In this document: one piece after another, positions 1 to 8,674 of the stretch
Layout of the letters: the number at the start of each line of letters is the position of its first letter
Position numbering within the stretch: position 1 is the first letter of the stretch
Assembly: GCA_903924465.1 (NCBI GenBank)
Contig: CAIYBN010000140.1
Coordinates: 1-64,000, forward strand
Length of the DNA: 64,000 nucleotides
Direction: 5' to 3'
Source: an uncultured Myxococcales bacterium
GTDB lineage: Bacteria > Myxococcota_A > UBA9042
The notes under the pieces: generated by a model
What the model was told of the DNA's origin: nothing
Database searches by the model: none
Seen by the model: the letters and a program-made list of their open reading frames with translations, nothing else
Program-made: the position numbers and the translations under genes

Positions 1-105
1 ACCTGGACGCAACGGCTGGCGCGAAACGCGCTCGACGCTGCCGCACGTGTCCACGCTGTGCTGCAAACACCGGATCAGTGGATGCGGAGGACTGTGATGG
101 CTTGA
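1..105 (+). CDS. 3' end of an unidentified CDS (partial)
   Basis: The first reading frame is open from base 1 to a TGA at 103-105 and gives a 34-residue helical-looking tail with the stretch ARNALDAAARVHAVLQTPDQ. Its Ala/Arg/Leu-rich, amphipathic character resembles real protein more than the other two frames, one of which stops at the same area after Cys-rich nonsense. The product cannot be identified from this fragment. It could equally be non-coding. Confidence 0.3.
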   Translation, partial: TWTQRLARNALDAAARVHAVLQTPDQWMRRTVMA

Positions 106-533
106 TAGAATTGAGGAATTTGGATGCGGATCGCGTGGGCGGCGCCCAGCTTTCACTGGACGCACCACCACCTGTGCGGTCCCGCAGCGTTCCCGCTGCG
201 CCCGCCCCTCCGCGTGGGCCGCGGGCAATGCCTGCGACCTCCCGGAAGCCAAGTTGTGGGCTCGCCGCTTCCCCGCCCGTACGCGCGGTTCCACCGTGAG
301 CAACGGCCCAGCCCGACCGTCAAATGGGTATTCGTACACTGAAGCTTTTTGCCGCGGGCGGCGCGAAAGAATTCCCATTTCGCCTTCCCGTCGACGACAA
401 TGGCCGCATTGCCAATCTCGCTCGACCACGCGTTTCAGGTTTCGCACGCTTCCGACGGCTCGCGTTCAACGAGCCGCCTTGACCCGACGGCATCCCCGCG
501 CTCAGACTCGTCGCGTGACCGCCCGAGGCCTCC
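106..533. other. intergenic stretch, no supported gene
   Basis: About 430 bases without a convincing gene. Several short overlapping frames are open only because GC is high. The best small candidate is an ATG frame of 52 codons at 324-482, but it lacks a Shine-Dalgarno sequence and any recognisable motif. No tRNA-like cloverleaf or strong terminator hairpin was seen. Given the decayed transporter copy that follows, this may be eroded former coding DNA. Confidence 0.4.
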
Positions 534-722
534 ATGTCCGTCGCTCTCAAGCCTAACGCCCTCAACCGCCTCGCCCAACGGATGACGTCCTTGGCTGAGC
601 GCTGGCTCCCCGACGCGTTCGTCTTCGCCCTCCTCGGCACGCTGCTGGTCGTCATCGCTGCGTTCAGCTTGGGCGCGGGCCCACAAGCCATCGCCAAGTC
701 CTGGGGCGACGGCGTGTGGTCG
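534..722 (+). pseudogene. 5' remnant of a second AtoE-type fatty-acid transporter gene
   Basis: Translation from the ATG at 534 runs for 63 codons parallel to the first 64 codons of the intact transporter at 1281. Shared blocks include ALNRL, ERWLPDAFVFAL and the SWG-x-G-x-WS ending, and the DNA is also visibly similar. Similarity stops abruptly after the Trp-Ser codons at 717-722; the rest of the transporter is missing. The frame happens to stay open into the next lipoprotein gene, so an automatic annotation could report a 235-residue chimera. I read it as a truncated duplicate carrying only the first membrane segment. Confidence 0.7.
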
Positions 723-827
723 CCGTTTCGTTACCTTCACTTTGGCTGCGAGAATCGCGTTGGACGCCGGACGTGTAAAGTGGTCCAATGGAATCACTGC
801 GGATTCCCGCACGTCTCGGGGGGCAGG

Positions 828-1241
828 ATGAGAACCGCGATTCCGCAAGCATGCCATTCCGCCCGGTTGAGAGTGGCCTCATCAATGACTGTCGCGGTTA
901 CTTTCGCGTTCGGCTGTTCCGGCGGCAGCGGCTCACAGTCTGCCAGTGACACCTCGTCGATCTCGGACGGCGACATCGCCGATGTGTCCGACACGGTTGA
1001 AGATGTGTCCGACACGGTTGAAGATGTCCAACCTGCTCCGTGCGGCGGGGACACTTGCCAACCAACCCAGATTTGCGTGACGGACTACCCGGGCGAAGAA
1101 GACACTGCGCCGTGGTGGACGTATTCGTGCGTCGCGATTTCGGACTCGTGCAAGGGGACGACATGCGAATGTTTGTGTCCGACGTGGGGTGGCTCTGTCT
1201 GCGTGCAGACGGATACCGGGATCGAATGCCACCACCCGTGA
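828..1241 (+). CDS. small Cys-containing lipoprotein
   Basis: A 137-residue product. The ATG at 828 follows a purine-rich GGGGGGCAGG that can serve as ribosome-binding site. Residues 1-30 form a basic start plus a hydrophobic stretch ending in AFGC, a plausible lipobox, so the mature protein would begin at Cys30. A Ser/Asp-rich tether follows, containing a perfectly duplicated seven-residue unit (DVSDTVE), and then a C-terminal domain with about nine Cys including CGGDTC and CECLC. This layout (lipobox, acidic tether, disulfide-rich head) suggests a surface lipoprotein. No specific function is recognisable. It sits directly after the truncated transporter copy, perhaps as part of the event that broke it. 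Confidence 0.6.
   Translation: MRTAIPQACHSARLRVASSMTVAVTFAFGCSGGSGSQSASDTSSISDGDIADVSDTVEDVSDTVEDVQPAPCGGDTCQPTQICVTDYPGEEDTAPWWTYSCVAISDSCKGTTCECLCPTWGGSVCVQTDTGIECHHP
981..1022 (+). repeat. 21-bp perfect tandem duplication in lipoprotein tether
   Basis: Two identical 21-bp units at 981-1001 and 1002-1022, followed by the first seven bases of a third. Each encodes DVSDTVE in the flexible tether of the lipoprotein. Perfect identity suggests a recent slippage event. Confidence 0.9.
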
Positions 1242-1280
1242 CCTTGGTCATCCAATCGCCAAAGACTCGGACTCGTCCCC

Positions 1281-2711
1281 ATGACGCTTGAATCCCTCCG
1301 CCAAAACGCACTGAACCGCCTCGCCGTCCGGATGACGGCCCTGGCAGAACGATGGTTGCCCGACGCCTTCGTCTTCGCCCTCGTTGGCACAATCACCGTC
1401 GTTCTCGCAGCTTTCGCGACGGGAATGCAACCAGACGCCGTGGCGACTAGCTGGGGCTCGGGGTTGTGGTCCCTCATACCCTTCACCCTCCAAATGGCCA
1501 TGATCGTCATCGGCGGCACGGTTGTCGCCACCGCGCCGCCGCTCGCCCGGCTCATCGAGCGCCTCGCGCGCCTACCGCGATCGCCGCGCCAGGCGACGGT
1601 GCTCTGTGCCGTGGCGTCGATGGTCACCAGCTGGTTCAACTGGGGCTTTGGCCTGATTTTCGCCGCCGTGCTGGCCCGCGCTCTCGCGCGCCAGGTGAAG
1701 GACGTCGATTACCGCACGCTCGCGGCGACGACGCTGCTGGGACTCGGCACGGTCTGGGCGCAGGGGCTCTCCGGTTCCGCGGCGCTGCAAATGGCGACCC
1801 CGGGGCTGCTGCCGCCGGCCATTCGGGCAATCGCGGCGGGCCAGAATGCGCAAGGTGCGGAGCTGCTTCCGGGAGGGCTGATCGGCCTGCAACACACGAT
1901 TTTTCTGTGGCAATCCTTTGCCGCAGTGGCGATTGAGATTGTCGTCGTGGCGCTGCTGATCGCGGCGATCACGCCGGTGGGTGCGCACGCGCGGACAGCG
2001 GCAGCCCTCGGCGTGGACCTGACAGAGCCGATTGACGACGGCATCGGCCCGCCGCGCCATCCCGGTGAATGGCTGGAGCATCAGGTTTGGCTTTCTGCGG
2101 TCGTCGTCGTGCTCGGTGCGGCCTACATCGCGGTGACGCTGGTGAACGCGGAGCACATGGCCGCCGCCATCACGCTCAATCTGGTCAATCTGGCGCTGCT
2201 GACGCTGGGCTTCGCGCTGCACCGCACGCCTGCGCGTCTCGCCCGTGCGTTCGCCCACGCGACGCCGTCGGTGTGGGGGCTGCTGCTGCAGTTTCCGCTG
2301 TACGGCGGGATCGCGGCGCTGATTGTCGACACCAAGCTGAACGAGCGGATCGCCGATCTGCTGACCCGCATCGCCACGCCAACGACGTTTCCGCCGCTTG
2401 TCGCCGCCTACTCCGCGCTGCTGGGCATGTTCGTGCCGTCGGGCGGGTCCAAGTGGGTGATTGAAGCGCCGTACGTGCTGGCCGCCGCGCACCGCTTGCA
2501 CGTGCATCTGGGCTGGACGGTGGCGGTCTACGACCTCGGCGAGGCGCTGGCCAATCTGGTCCAGCCGTTTTGGATGCTGCCGGTGCTGGGGATGCTGGGC
2601 CTGAAGGCGCGCGACGTGATGGGCGTGACGTGGACCGTGTTCCTGGTGATGGCGCCGATTGTGCTGGGCCTCGTGACGGTGTTCGGGATGACGTTGCGGT
2701 GGCCGGTGTAG
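1281..2711 (+). CDS. atoE: short-chain fatty acid transporter, AtoE family
   Basis: A 476-residue integral membrane protein with roughly a dozen hydrophobic segments, matching the length of the AtoE/short-chain fatty acid transporter family, which is thought to carry acetoacetate or short fatty acids across the inner membrane. Family-like signatures are the N-terminal ERWLPDAFVFALV, SWFNWGFGLIFAA in the first third, and FVPSGGSKWVIEAPY with ANLVQPFWMLPVLG near the C-terminus. Translation starts at ATG 1281; no strong Shine-Dalgarno is visible. No acetoacetate-metabolism genes (atoDA, atoB) are adjacent, so the physiological substrate is open. A truncated paralogue lies just upstream. It is transcribed toward the lipoprotein gene at 2733. 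Confidence 0.85.
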   Translation: MTLESLRQNALNRLAVRMTALAERWLPDAFVFALVGTITVVLAAFATGMQPDAVATSWGSGLWSLIPFTLQMAMIVIGGTVVATAPPLARLIERLARLPRSPRQATVLCAVASMVTSWFNWGFGLIFAAVLARALARQVKDVDYRTLAATTLLGLGTVWAQGLSGSAALQMATPGLLPPAIRAIAAGQNAQGAELLPGGLIGLQHTIFLWQSFAAVAIEIVVVALLIAAITPVGAHARTAAALGVDLTEPIDDGIGPPRHPGEWLEHQVWLSAVVVVLGAAYIAVTLVNAEHMAAAITLNLVNLALLTLGFALHRTPARLARAFAHATPSVWGLLLQFPLYGGIAALIVDTKLNERIADLLTRIATPTTFPPLVAAYSALLGMFVPSGGSKWVIEAPYVLAAAHRLHVHLGWTVAVYDLGEALANLVQPFWMLPVLGMLGLKARDVMGVTWTVFLVMAPIVLGLVTVFGMTLRWPV

Positions 2712-2732
2712 CGCCAACGGAATGCTTCGCGC

Positions 2733-3146
2733 TCACTTGGCGCAAGCCGCATCCCGCGCAGCGTGCTCCGCATGGCAGGCGTTGGCGTCCGCCAGCTTGC
2801 CCACGACTTGCGTGTCGGTCGCGCAGATGAACAGCGCCACGGCTTCACATTGCCAAACCGCCGTCTGGGGCACAACGCAACCGGTCTTCAAGCCAGGCAG
2901 GACATACGCGCACAGTCCGTAGCACTGCTGCAGGTCAATCGTCGCGCAATCGTGTTTTTGCTTGTCGCAATCGGTCTTGCAGGCGGTCAACGGCGTCGTA
3001 TCGTCCGCGATGTCGACCGCGCCGTCCGTGGCCGACGTCGCGTCCTCCCCACCAGCAGGCGTTGTCGCGGTGCGACAGGCGGTGACTTGCGAGCCCATGA
3101 CCAGCGGCAGCAGAAGAACGAATGTCAATGAAAGCAAGCGGTTCAT
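2733..3146 (-). CDS. Cys-rich lipoprotein, small member of the 3394 family
   Basis: A 137-residue product starting at ATG 3146. The signal sequence MNRLLSLTFVLLLPLVMG leads to the lipobox VTAC, and an acidic Ala/Thr/Asp tether follows. The head has about ten Cys arranged in pairs (CKTDC, CYGLC) with spacing like one module of the larger divergent lipoprotein at 3394-4596, so the two are probably homologous. It ends 22 bp from the stop of the AtoE gene (convergent). Function unknown; a surface-exposed, disulfide-stabilised helical module is the most that can be said. Confidence 0.65.
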   Translation of the reverse strand: MNRLLSLTFVLLLPLVMGSQVTACRTATTPAGGEDATSATDGAVDIADDTTPLTACKTDCDKQKHDCATIDLQQCYGLCAYVLPGLKTGCVVPQTAVWQCEAVALFICATDTQVVGKLADANACHAEHAARDAACAK

Positions 3147-3393
3147 ATCAGACCTCGATAAATGGTGGCTCCGTGCGCAGCCACTCGGCATACGCACGTT
3201 GACACGACTGCAAGCGGTGTGCCAATTCGCGCGGGGTTTGCCGCTCACGGTTTTGCCGGGATGGCGGCCTGGAGTGCCGCGCCGGTCATCCGCGTGTGGA
3301 GCAGCCGTACTCCACGACTCGGCTGCTTCTTGCTTCGTCCGCGCTTCTTGCCTACGCTCCTCGGGTGGACTCCAAATGAGTCGCGAGGTTGCC

Positions 3394-4596
3394 ATGCGCA
3401 CGCTATCCATGCTCCTGATCTTCGCCGCCACCGGGATCTTCACCGCCTGCGGCGAGGACACGTCCAGCAACGGCGGGGCCACCGTCACCGACGACGGCGG
3501 CGACACGCTGGGCGACGGCTTGCTCGGCACCGATGACGTCGGCACCAGCGACAGCGACGTCAACTGCCTGTGCCAGAAGGACTACACCTGCGTGCCCGGC
3601 AACGGCGGCTACACGTGCGTGGCCAACGCAGACGCGGTCGGGGACACCGGCACCAGCGACATCACGGCAGGCCAACTCACCTGCACGGAAGTCGGCCAAT
3701 GCGTCGAGGACGCGTGCAGCACGGGGGCACAGCCTTGCGGCCTGACGTGTTCCGCCGGCGCCAGCGCGGACGTGCTGACGAAGATCAACGACATCGCCAC
3801 CTGCGTCGGCCAGAAATGCACGAACGGCTTGTGCAAAGGCAAAGTGACCACGCAGTGCATGAACGATTGCACCGGCACCCAGTGCGGCACGCCGTTGCTC
3901 AACTGCTTCGAAGACAACACGCCCGGCGGCAACGGCTGCAACTCGGCGCTGACTTGCCTCAGCAATTGCGACAAGACCGCGACGACCGGCCACTTTACCT
4001 GCATGTCCAAGTGCTACACCGGCTTGAGCACGCTGGCCAAGACGCAGTTGAAGGCATTCACCGACTGCCTCGCCACGGGCCCGGGCGGCGCTGCCAGCTT
4101 GGCGATGTGCCAAAGTGCGTACACCACCTGCGCATCAGGCGGCACAACCGGCAACGGCGGTTGCTGGGACATCAGCAAGTGTGTCGCCAATTGCCCGGCC
4201 AGTTCGGCAACGTGCGCGGGCGACTGTCTCGCCTTGGGCAGCGCGCAGGCCCAGACGCAGACCAACGATTTGAACACCTGCTTTGCCACCGCGACCGACC
4301 AGTCGACTTGCCTCGGCAAACTGGAAACCTGCGCGAGCCCGGCCGGCACCGGCAAATGCCTGGGCGTCCAGGCCTGCACGGACGCTTGCAAGAAGACCTT
4401 CGTCAACGGCGACGACAAAGGCAGTTGCACCATCGGCTGCCTGCACGCCGCCACCAAGACTTCCGCCGACGCATTCATCGCGTTTTTCGCCTGCGTCATT
4501 CCCAACTGCCCCGGCTGCACCAAAGGCGATGCCACGTGCAACGCGTGCTTGACCAGCAAGTGCCAGAAGGAACTGACGGGCTGCACGAGCAACTGA
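3394..4596 (+). CDS. Cys-rich multimodule lipoprotein
   Basis: A 400-residue product. I choose ATG 3394 over upstream in-frame starts because GCGAGG lies just ahead of it and a lipoprotein signal follows at once, ending in FTAC. After a Gly/Asp/Thr tether the protein has around 40 Cys in about four loosely repeated modules of 55-70 residues, each showing a C-x3-C pair, a helical Ala-rich spacer and another C-x3-C pair (CVANC, CAGDC, CTDAC, CTIGC). All Cys are presumably in disulfides outside the inner membrane. No enzymatic motif is visible. The gene is divergent from its smaller relative at 2733-3146 across 247 bp that must hold both promoters. Confidence 0.7.
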   Translation: MRTLSMLLIFAATGIFTACGEDTSSNGGATVTDDGGDTLGDGLLGTDDVGTSDSDVNCLCQKDYTCVPGNGGYTCVANADAVGDTGTSDITAGQLTCTEVGQCVEDACSTGAQPCGLTCSAGASADVLTKINDIATCVGQKCTNGLCKGKVTTQCMNDCTGTQCGTPLLNCFEDNTPGGNGCNSALTCLSNCDKTATTGHFTCMSKCYTGLSTLAKTQLKAFTDCLATGPGGAASLAMCQSAYTTCASGGTTGNGGCWDISKCVANCPASSATCAGDCLALGSAQAQTQTNDLNTCFATATDQSTCLGKLETCASPAGTGKCLGVQACTDACKKTFVNGDDKGSCTIGCLHAATKTSADAFIAFFACVIPNCPGCTKGDATCNACLTSKCQKELTGCTSN

Positions 4597-4703
4597 CCCA
4601 ATCGACGGCGTGACAGTTCCGCGACACGCCTCACCGCCCGTGCTTGCAACATGACCATGACAGTCAGAGAATGCCGCCCGCGCCGTTTCGGCGAAGGATC
4701 TCT

Positions 4704-5396
4704 GTGGCGAACGCGCGCGAAACCACCTTGGAACGTCTGAACCGCCTGTGGCACTGGCTCGTCGGCAGGCCCGCGTTTCGCGTCATGGTCGTGGCGCTGA
4801 CCGGGTTTCTGCTGTCCTATTCCTACAAGACCGTCAACGAGACGTTCCAGCCGCGCTACGACTTTGCGCTGCCGATCGACGACCACATTCCCTTTCTGCC
4901 GTTGAGCGGGCTCATCTACTGGAGCTACTACGGCCTGTTCATCGGCGGCGCGATCGTCATGCGCGCGACGCTGTTCACGCGCGCGTGGGTCGGCGTGCTG
5001 GTGTGCAACCTCGTGTCCTACACTTCCTATTACTTCTTCTGCGCCCACGTGCCGCATCCGGACATCACGTTCGTCCAGCCGGAATGGCTGAACAACACGT
5101 ACCGCGGCTTCTATATGCTGGACGGTCCCGGCAACACGCTGCCGAGCCTGCACTGCGCGCTTTCCGGGCTGCTCGGCTGGAACATCCGCAAGCACAACAA
5201 GCTGTGGCTGGCGTGGGCGGTGCTGATTGCGCTGTCGACCCTGACGACCAAGGAGCACGTCTTCCTGGATCTGGTCGGCGGCTGGCTGCTGGCGGCGATT
5301 GTCCAGCGGACGATTGTGCGCCCGGAGCTGGACGAGCCCGACGAGCCGGAGGAAAGCCGTTCGCTGGAGCAGCAGTTCGACGCGGCGACGGTTTAG
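4704..5396 (+). CDS. PAP2-like membrane protein (PSLH-type phosphatase/transferase fold)
   Basis: A 230-residue protein with about six membrane segments. Two motifs recall the PAP2/inositol-phosphotransferase-like superfamily: NTLPSLHCALS (equivalent to the PSxH motif) and TTKEHVFLDLVGG (equivalent to the HxxxD motif), both expected at a membrane face where a phospho-acyl lipid or polyprenyl phosphate would be processed. The substrate cannot be inferred. I favour the GTG at 4704 because AAGGA ends six bases before it; TTG 4644 and ATG 4671 are alternatives giving 20 or 11 more residues. The stop lies 3 bp from the stop of the convergent VWA-FHA gene. Confidence 0.65.
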   Translation: MANARETTLERLNRLWHWLVGRPAFRVMVVALTGFLLSYSYKTVNETFQPRYDFALPIDDHIPFLPLSGLIYWSYYGLFIGGAIVMRATLFTRAWVGVLVCNLVSYTSYYFFCAHVPHPDITFVQPEWLNNTYRGFYMLDGPGNTLPSLHCALSGLLGWNIRKHNKLWLAWAVLIALSTLTTKEHVFLDLVGGWLLAAIVQRTIVRPELDEPDEPEESRSLEQQFDAATV

Positions 5397-5399
5397 CGG

Positions 5400-6929
5400 C
5401 TATTTCAGATGGAACTGAATCTCCGTCGTGCCAATCTGCACCCGGTCGCCGTCCTTCATGAACACCTTGTGAATCCGCTGGCCGTTGACCAGCACGCCGT
5501 TCGTCGAGTTCATATCCGCGACTTCATAGCGCATCTGGTCGATCTTGATGGCCGCGTGCCGTCGCGAGACGGAGCCATCGGCGATGACGATGGTGTTGCC
5601 TTGCATCGAGCCGATCGTCGTCACGTCGTCGATCAGCGGGAACGACTCGCCGGCCAGCGGCCCGGCCAACACGGCCAGCCGACCGCGTGTCGGGCCGTCA
5701 TACGCCGCACGCACCGCCGTTGACGCCGACGCCATGTGCTTGCGCCGCACGAGGAACACAATCAGCGCGCCCAGCAGGCCAATCGCCAGCAGCCCGCCCA
5801 GAGCCAAACCCGCAATCTTCAAGTACTTCAGCCAGTTCAGACTCGGCAACGGCAGGCGCACGTCGTTGAACGTCGCCGCCACCTCGGCGCCGTCCTTCAT
5901 CTTGACCTTCAGGCCGATGTGGTAGTTCGCCTCATCCTTGCCGTTGACCGGATCGCCCCAGTCCGGCAGCTCGAGCCATTTCGCTTTGATGATGTATTGC
6001 CTCTTGATGCGCGTCGCAATCGTGTCAAATACCGACGGAATTTGCCCCAGTCCATCCTTGTTCGCCACGTAGGTGTACGCGCCGCCAGACACATTCGCGA
6101 TGTCCTGCAGCAGCGACAGATACTGCTCATCATCCGGCGAATAGCCAATCGCAAAGATCCGGATGCCGTTCTCCTCGATCTTCTCCTCGACCATCTTCTT
6201 CAGCTTCGGCTGCAGCTTGTCCTTGCGCGTTTCGCGGTCCTTGGCGTCGGTCATGATGACCAGAAACCGCCGGTGCGTCGTCGCCAGCTTGCTGTTGGAC
6301 GCCAGGTTGTCGTTGAAGAAATCCAGGACCTTCTTCACCGCGCTCTGGAACTCCGGCAACAGGCTCCGCTCCCGCGCCGCTTGGCCTTGATTGTTCTCCG
6401 GATTCAGGTCCGCTGCCGGCACGTTGTAGTTCAGCACCGCCTCTTTGGCCTGGGTGAACTCCGACGCGAACGAATACACGACTTCGTGCGGCACCGACTC
6501 GCGGTACACCACAACGGCGACCATGTCATTGCCTTTCAACCGCTGGATGAACTGCGCCGCGCCTTCCTTCGCTTGCTGGAACGTCCCGTGCTCCTCGCCC
6601 TGCCCTTGGATTTGGTAGCCGCGCGACGCATTGAGCAGGATCACCACGGCGACTGGCTCCTGGGCCTGTTCCGCGGTTTGGATGTCCACGTCGGTCACCT
6701 TGACGGGCTTGCCATTGGCCAGAATCTCGATGTCGCTGGCCGTCAGGCTTGGCACCGGCGCGCCCTTGGCGTCCAGGATGTCGGCATGCAACCGCAGAAA
6801 GTTCTCTTTCGCCTCAACTTCCACGCGATCCAGCGTCACCCGGCTCTCCGCCGCGCGCACCGGCAACGCCAGTACCAGAAGCGCGAACGTCGTCGCCATC
6901 TGCGCCAAACGGTTGCGAAACAAGGCCAT
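5400..6929 (-). CDS. VWA domain protein with C-terminal FHA domain
   Basis: A 509-residue protein. Residues 1-27 are a cleavable signal peptide ending PVRAAES. A von Willebrand factor A domain fills about 90-330; the usual MIDAS start D-x-S-x-S reads ILLNASRG, so the first metal-binding Asp is Asn, while the later VIMTDAKD keeps its Asp. One membrane helix lies at about 370-392, followed by a canonical FHA domain with GSMQGN, SVSRRHAAIK and NSTNGVLVNGQ. The topology puts VWA outside and the phosphothreonine-binding FHA domain in the cytoplasm, linking envelope sensing to kinase signalling. A very strong GGAGGT precedes the ATG, 24 bp downstream of the FHA gene at 6954, so the two form an operon. 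Confidence 0.8.
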   Translation of the reverse strand: MALFRNRLAQMATTFALLVLALPVRAAESRVTLDRVEVEAKENFLRLHADILDAKGAPVPSLTASDIEILANGKPVKVTDVDIQTAEQAQEPVAVVILLNASRGYQIQGQGEEHGTFQQAKEGAAQFIQRLKGNDMVAVVVYRESVPHEVVYSFASEFTQAKEAVLNYNVPAADLNPENNQGQAARERSLLPEFQSAVKKVLDFFNDNLASNSKLATTHRRFLVIMTDAKDRETRKDKLQPKLKKMVEEKIEENGIRIFAIGYSPDDEQYLSLLQDIANVSGGAYTYVANKDGLGQIPSVFDTIATRIKRQYIIKAKWLELPDWGDPVNGKDEANYHIGLKVKMKDGAEVAATFNDVRLPLPSLNWLKYLKIAGLALGGLLAIGLLGALIVFLVRRKHMASASTAVRAAYDGPTRGRLAVLAGPLAGESFPLIDDVTTIGSMQGNTIVIADGSVSRRHAAIKIDQMRYEVADMNSTNGVLVNGQRIHKVFMKDGDRVQIGTTEIQFHLK

Positions 6930-6953
6930 CGACCACCTCCAGGAGACGTTTGC

Positions 6954-7634
6954 CTATTCGAGCGCCTTGAACTTCAGTTCGGTCCGGCCCACGCGAATCG
7001 TGTCGTTGTCGATCAGGTCTTCCTTGGACACGCGCGTGTCGTTCAAGAACGTGCCGTTGGTGGAATCCAAATCAACCAGCGTAAACGTGCCATTTTCATA
7101 GCGAATCACCGCTTGCTTCGACGACAGGTACGGATCGGTCAGGACCACATCGCAGTCGGCGGCGGTGCCAATCGTGTTCTTGCCATCGACCAAGCGGAAA
7201 TCGCGGCCCTGCAGCTCGCCGTTGCGTGCCACGACCCAGCCCACGCACGGCTGGAACGTGCCGCGGTTGAATTGGCTGACGTCGAGCGCCATCGTGCGAT
7301 CCTGTTCGACATGCGCCGACGGCACGGCCTCGGCCTTCTTGCGGCTGAACCAACCCACGTCGCCCTCCTTCTTAGCGTCCACTCGTTTCAAGGCGTTCGT
7401 CGTGACGGCCCGTCTGGCGGCCTTCACCGGCGCATCCACGGCAGCGTTGAACTTTTGGGCAGCTTGCGTCTTGGCTTTGGCGATCGCGCCCAGCTTCTTG
7501 GCATCGGCCGAGCTGACAACGCTGTCGATGCGTTGTTGGCCAAGATTGCGAAAGAAGTCGACAATCAAGTTGGCGATCAAGGCCCTACCCTCGGCACGAC
7601 CCATGCCGTGCGTGATCGGCGCCAAGAATGGCAT
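6954..7634 (-). CDS. FHA domain protein
   Basis: A 226-residue cytoplasmic protein. Residues 1-115 are a helical, Lys/Ala-rich region with no known domain; residues ~130-225 form an FHA domain with NTIGTAADCD, SSKQAVIRYE (an SSKQ variant of the usual S-R-x-H) and DLDSTNGTFLND. FHA domains bind phosphothreonine peptides. The canonical His after Arg is replaced by Gln, which might weaken phosphopeptide binding. The start at ATG 7634 has no clear Shine-Dalgarno; ATG 7604 is an alternative. It is first in a two-gene operon with the VWA-FHA protein. Confidence 0.75.
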   Translation of the reverse strand: MPFLAPITHGMGRAEGRALIANLIVDFFRNLGQQRIDSVVSSADAKKLGAIAKAKTQAAQKFNAAVDAPVKAARRAVTTNALKRVDAKKEGDVGWFSRKKAEAVPSAHVEQDRTMALDVSQFNRGTFQPCVGWVVARNGELQGRDFRLVDGKNTIGTAADCDVVLTDPYLSSKQAVIRYENGTFTLVDLDSTNGTFLNDTRVSKEDLIDNDTIRVGRTELKFKALE

Positions 7635-7812
7635 TGGATTGGTTTGGTGGCAAGATGGCCCGAGTGTGGAGCGAGCGCAACGTCGGCGGAGGTGGCCGGG
7701 TTGAAGTCCGAATCATCCCCAGCAGCGCCTCGGCCTTGCACCGCGGCCGTCGATCTGTTGCACTACCGCCGCGGTGCCGTTGCCGCACCCTTTTCTCCTG
7801 CCCCAGACGCCC

Positions 7813-8661
7813 ATGCCATCGCTTGAAGCTCCTGAAATTCCTCGCGGCAACATCGTGCCCATCGGTGGCGCGGAGGACAAGCTTGCCGACCGCGTGATTC
7901 TGCGGCGTCTGGTCGAACGCGCCGGCGGCGTTCACGCGCGAATTGCGATCATCCCGACGGCGTCGGAACTGCCGGATACCGGTGAACGGTATGAAACCGT
8001 GTTTCGCGAGCTTGGCGTGGCCCACGCGCAAGCGCTGCCGTACCTGACGCGCGCGGACGCGGAGCGCAAGGACTGGCTGGACGTGCTGAACCGCGCGACG
8101 GCGATCTTCATGACCGGCGGCAACCAACTGCGGTTGTCGACGATTCTCGGCGGCACGGAAGTGGCGCAGGCGATTCGCAAGCGCAATGCCCACGGCGTGC
8201 ACGTCGCGGGCACATCAGCGGGCGCGGCGTTCTGCTCGGAGCACATGATTGCTGGCGGCAAAGGCGGTTCGACGCCGGTCGCGGGGCAAGTGACGCTGGC
8301 GCCCGGGCTGGGCCTGACCAACCGGATCATCGTCGACCAGCATTTCCGCGAACGCGACCGCCTGGGCCGGCTGATGGCGGCGATTGCCTACAACCCGTTC
8401 GTCGTCGGCCTGGGTCTCGACGAAAATACCGCGGCATTCATCGACGCCGACAACGTCATCGAAGTCGTGGGCAACGGCGCGATTACGGTCATCGACGTCT
8501 CGCAGCTCGGCTGGTCAGGCATGGCGACCGCGCGCACGGGCGCGCCCGTGGGGCTCATCGGCGTCAAGATGCACGTGCTGCCCCATGGCGCGCTGTTCTC
8601 GCTGGTCACCCGCGAGGCGACGCCGCCAGGCGTTCCGGTCAAGAAGCGCGGGCCGAAGTAG
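7813..8661 (+). CDS. cphB: cyanophycinase (peptidase family S51-like)
   Basis: A 282-residue enzyme predicted to cleave cyanophycin (multi-Arg-Asp) into beta-Asp-Arg dipeptides. Recognised by GNIVPIGGAEDK at the N-terminus, IPTAS, FMTGGNQLR, the nucleophile elbow GTSAGAA with Ser135, and GLGLDENTA near the C-terminus, all expected in the family, as is the length. ATG 7813 is preferred; a GTG 39 bp upstream is possible. No cyanophycin synthetase or isoaspartyl dipeptidase gene is nearby, so the substrate could be an imported or stored polymer made elsewhere. It is divergent from the FHA operon and convergent with citrate synthase. Confidence 0.85.
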   Translation: MPSLEAPEIPRGNIVPIGGAEDKLADRVILRRLVERAGGVHARIAIIPTASELPDTGERYETVFRELGVAHAQALPYLTRADAERKDWLDVLNRATAIFMTGGNQLRLSTILGGTEVAQAIRKRNAHGVHVAGTSAGAAFCSEHMIAGGKGGSTPVAGQVTLAPGLGLTNRIIVDQHFRERDRLGRLMAAIAYNPFVVGLGLDENTAAFIDADNVIEVVGNGAITVIDVSQLGWSGMATARTGAPVGLIGVKMHVLPHGALFSLVTREATPPGVPVKKRGPK

Positions 8662-8674
8662 CCCAAAAACAGCA

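Noticed and set aside
2962..3393. Extending the 3394 lipoprotein gene to an in-frame start at 2962
   Set aside because: It would cover the divergent lipoprotein gene and hide the signal peptide with lipobox that begins at 3394.
5736..7826. A 696-codon plus-strand frame opposite the FHA operon
   Set aside because: Arg/Gln/His-rich shadow; the minus strand shows VWA and FHA domains with a strong ribosome-binding site.
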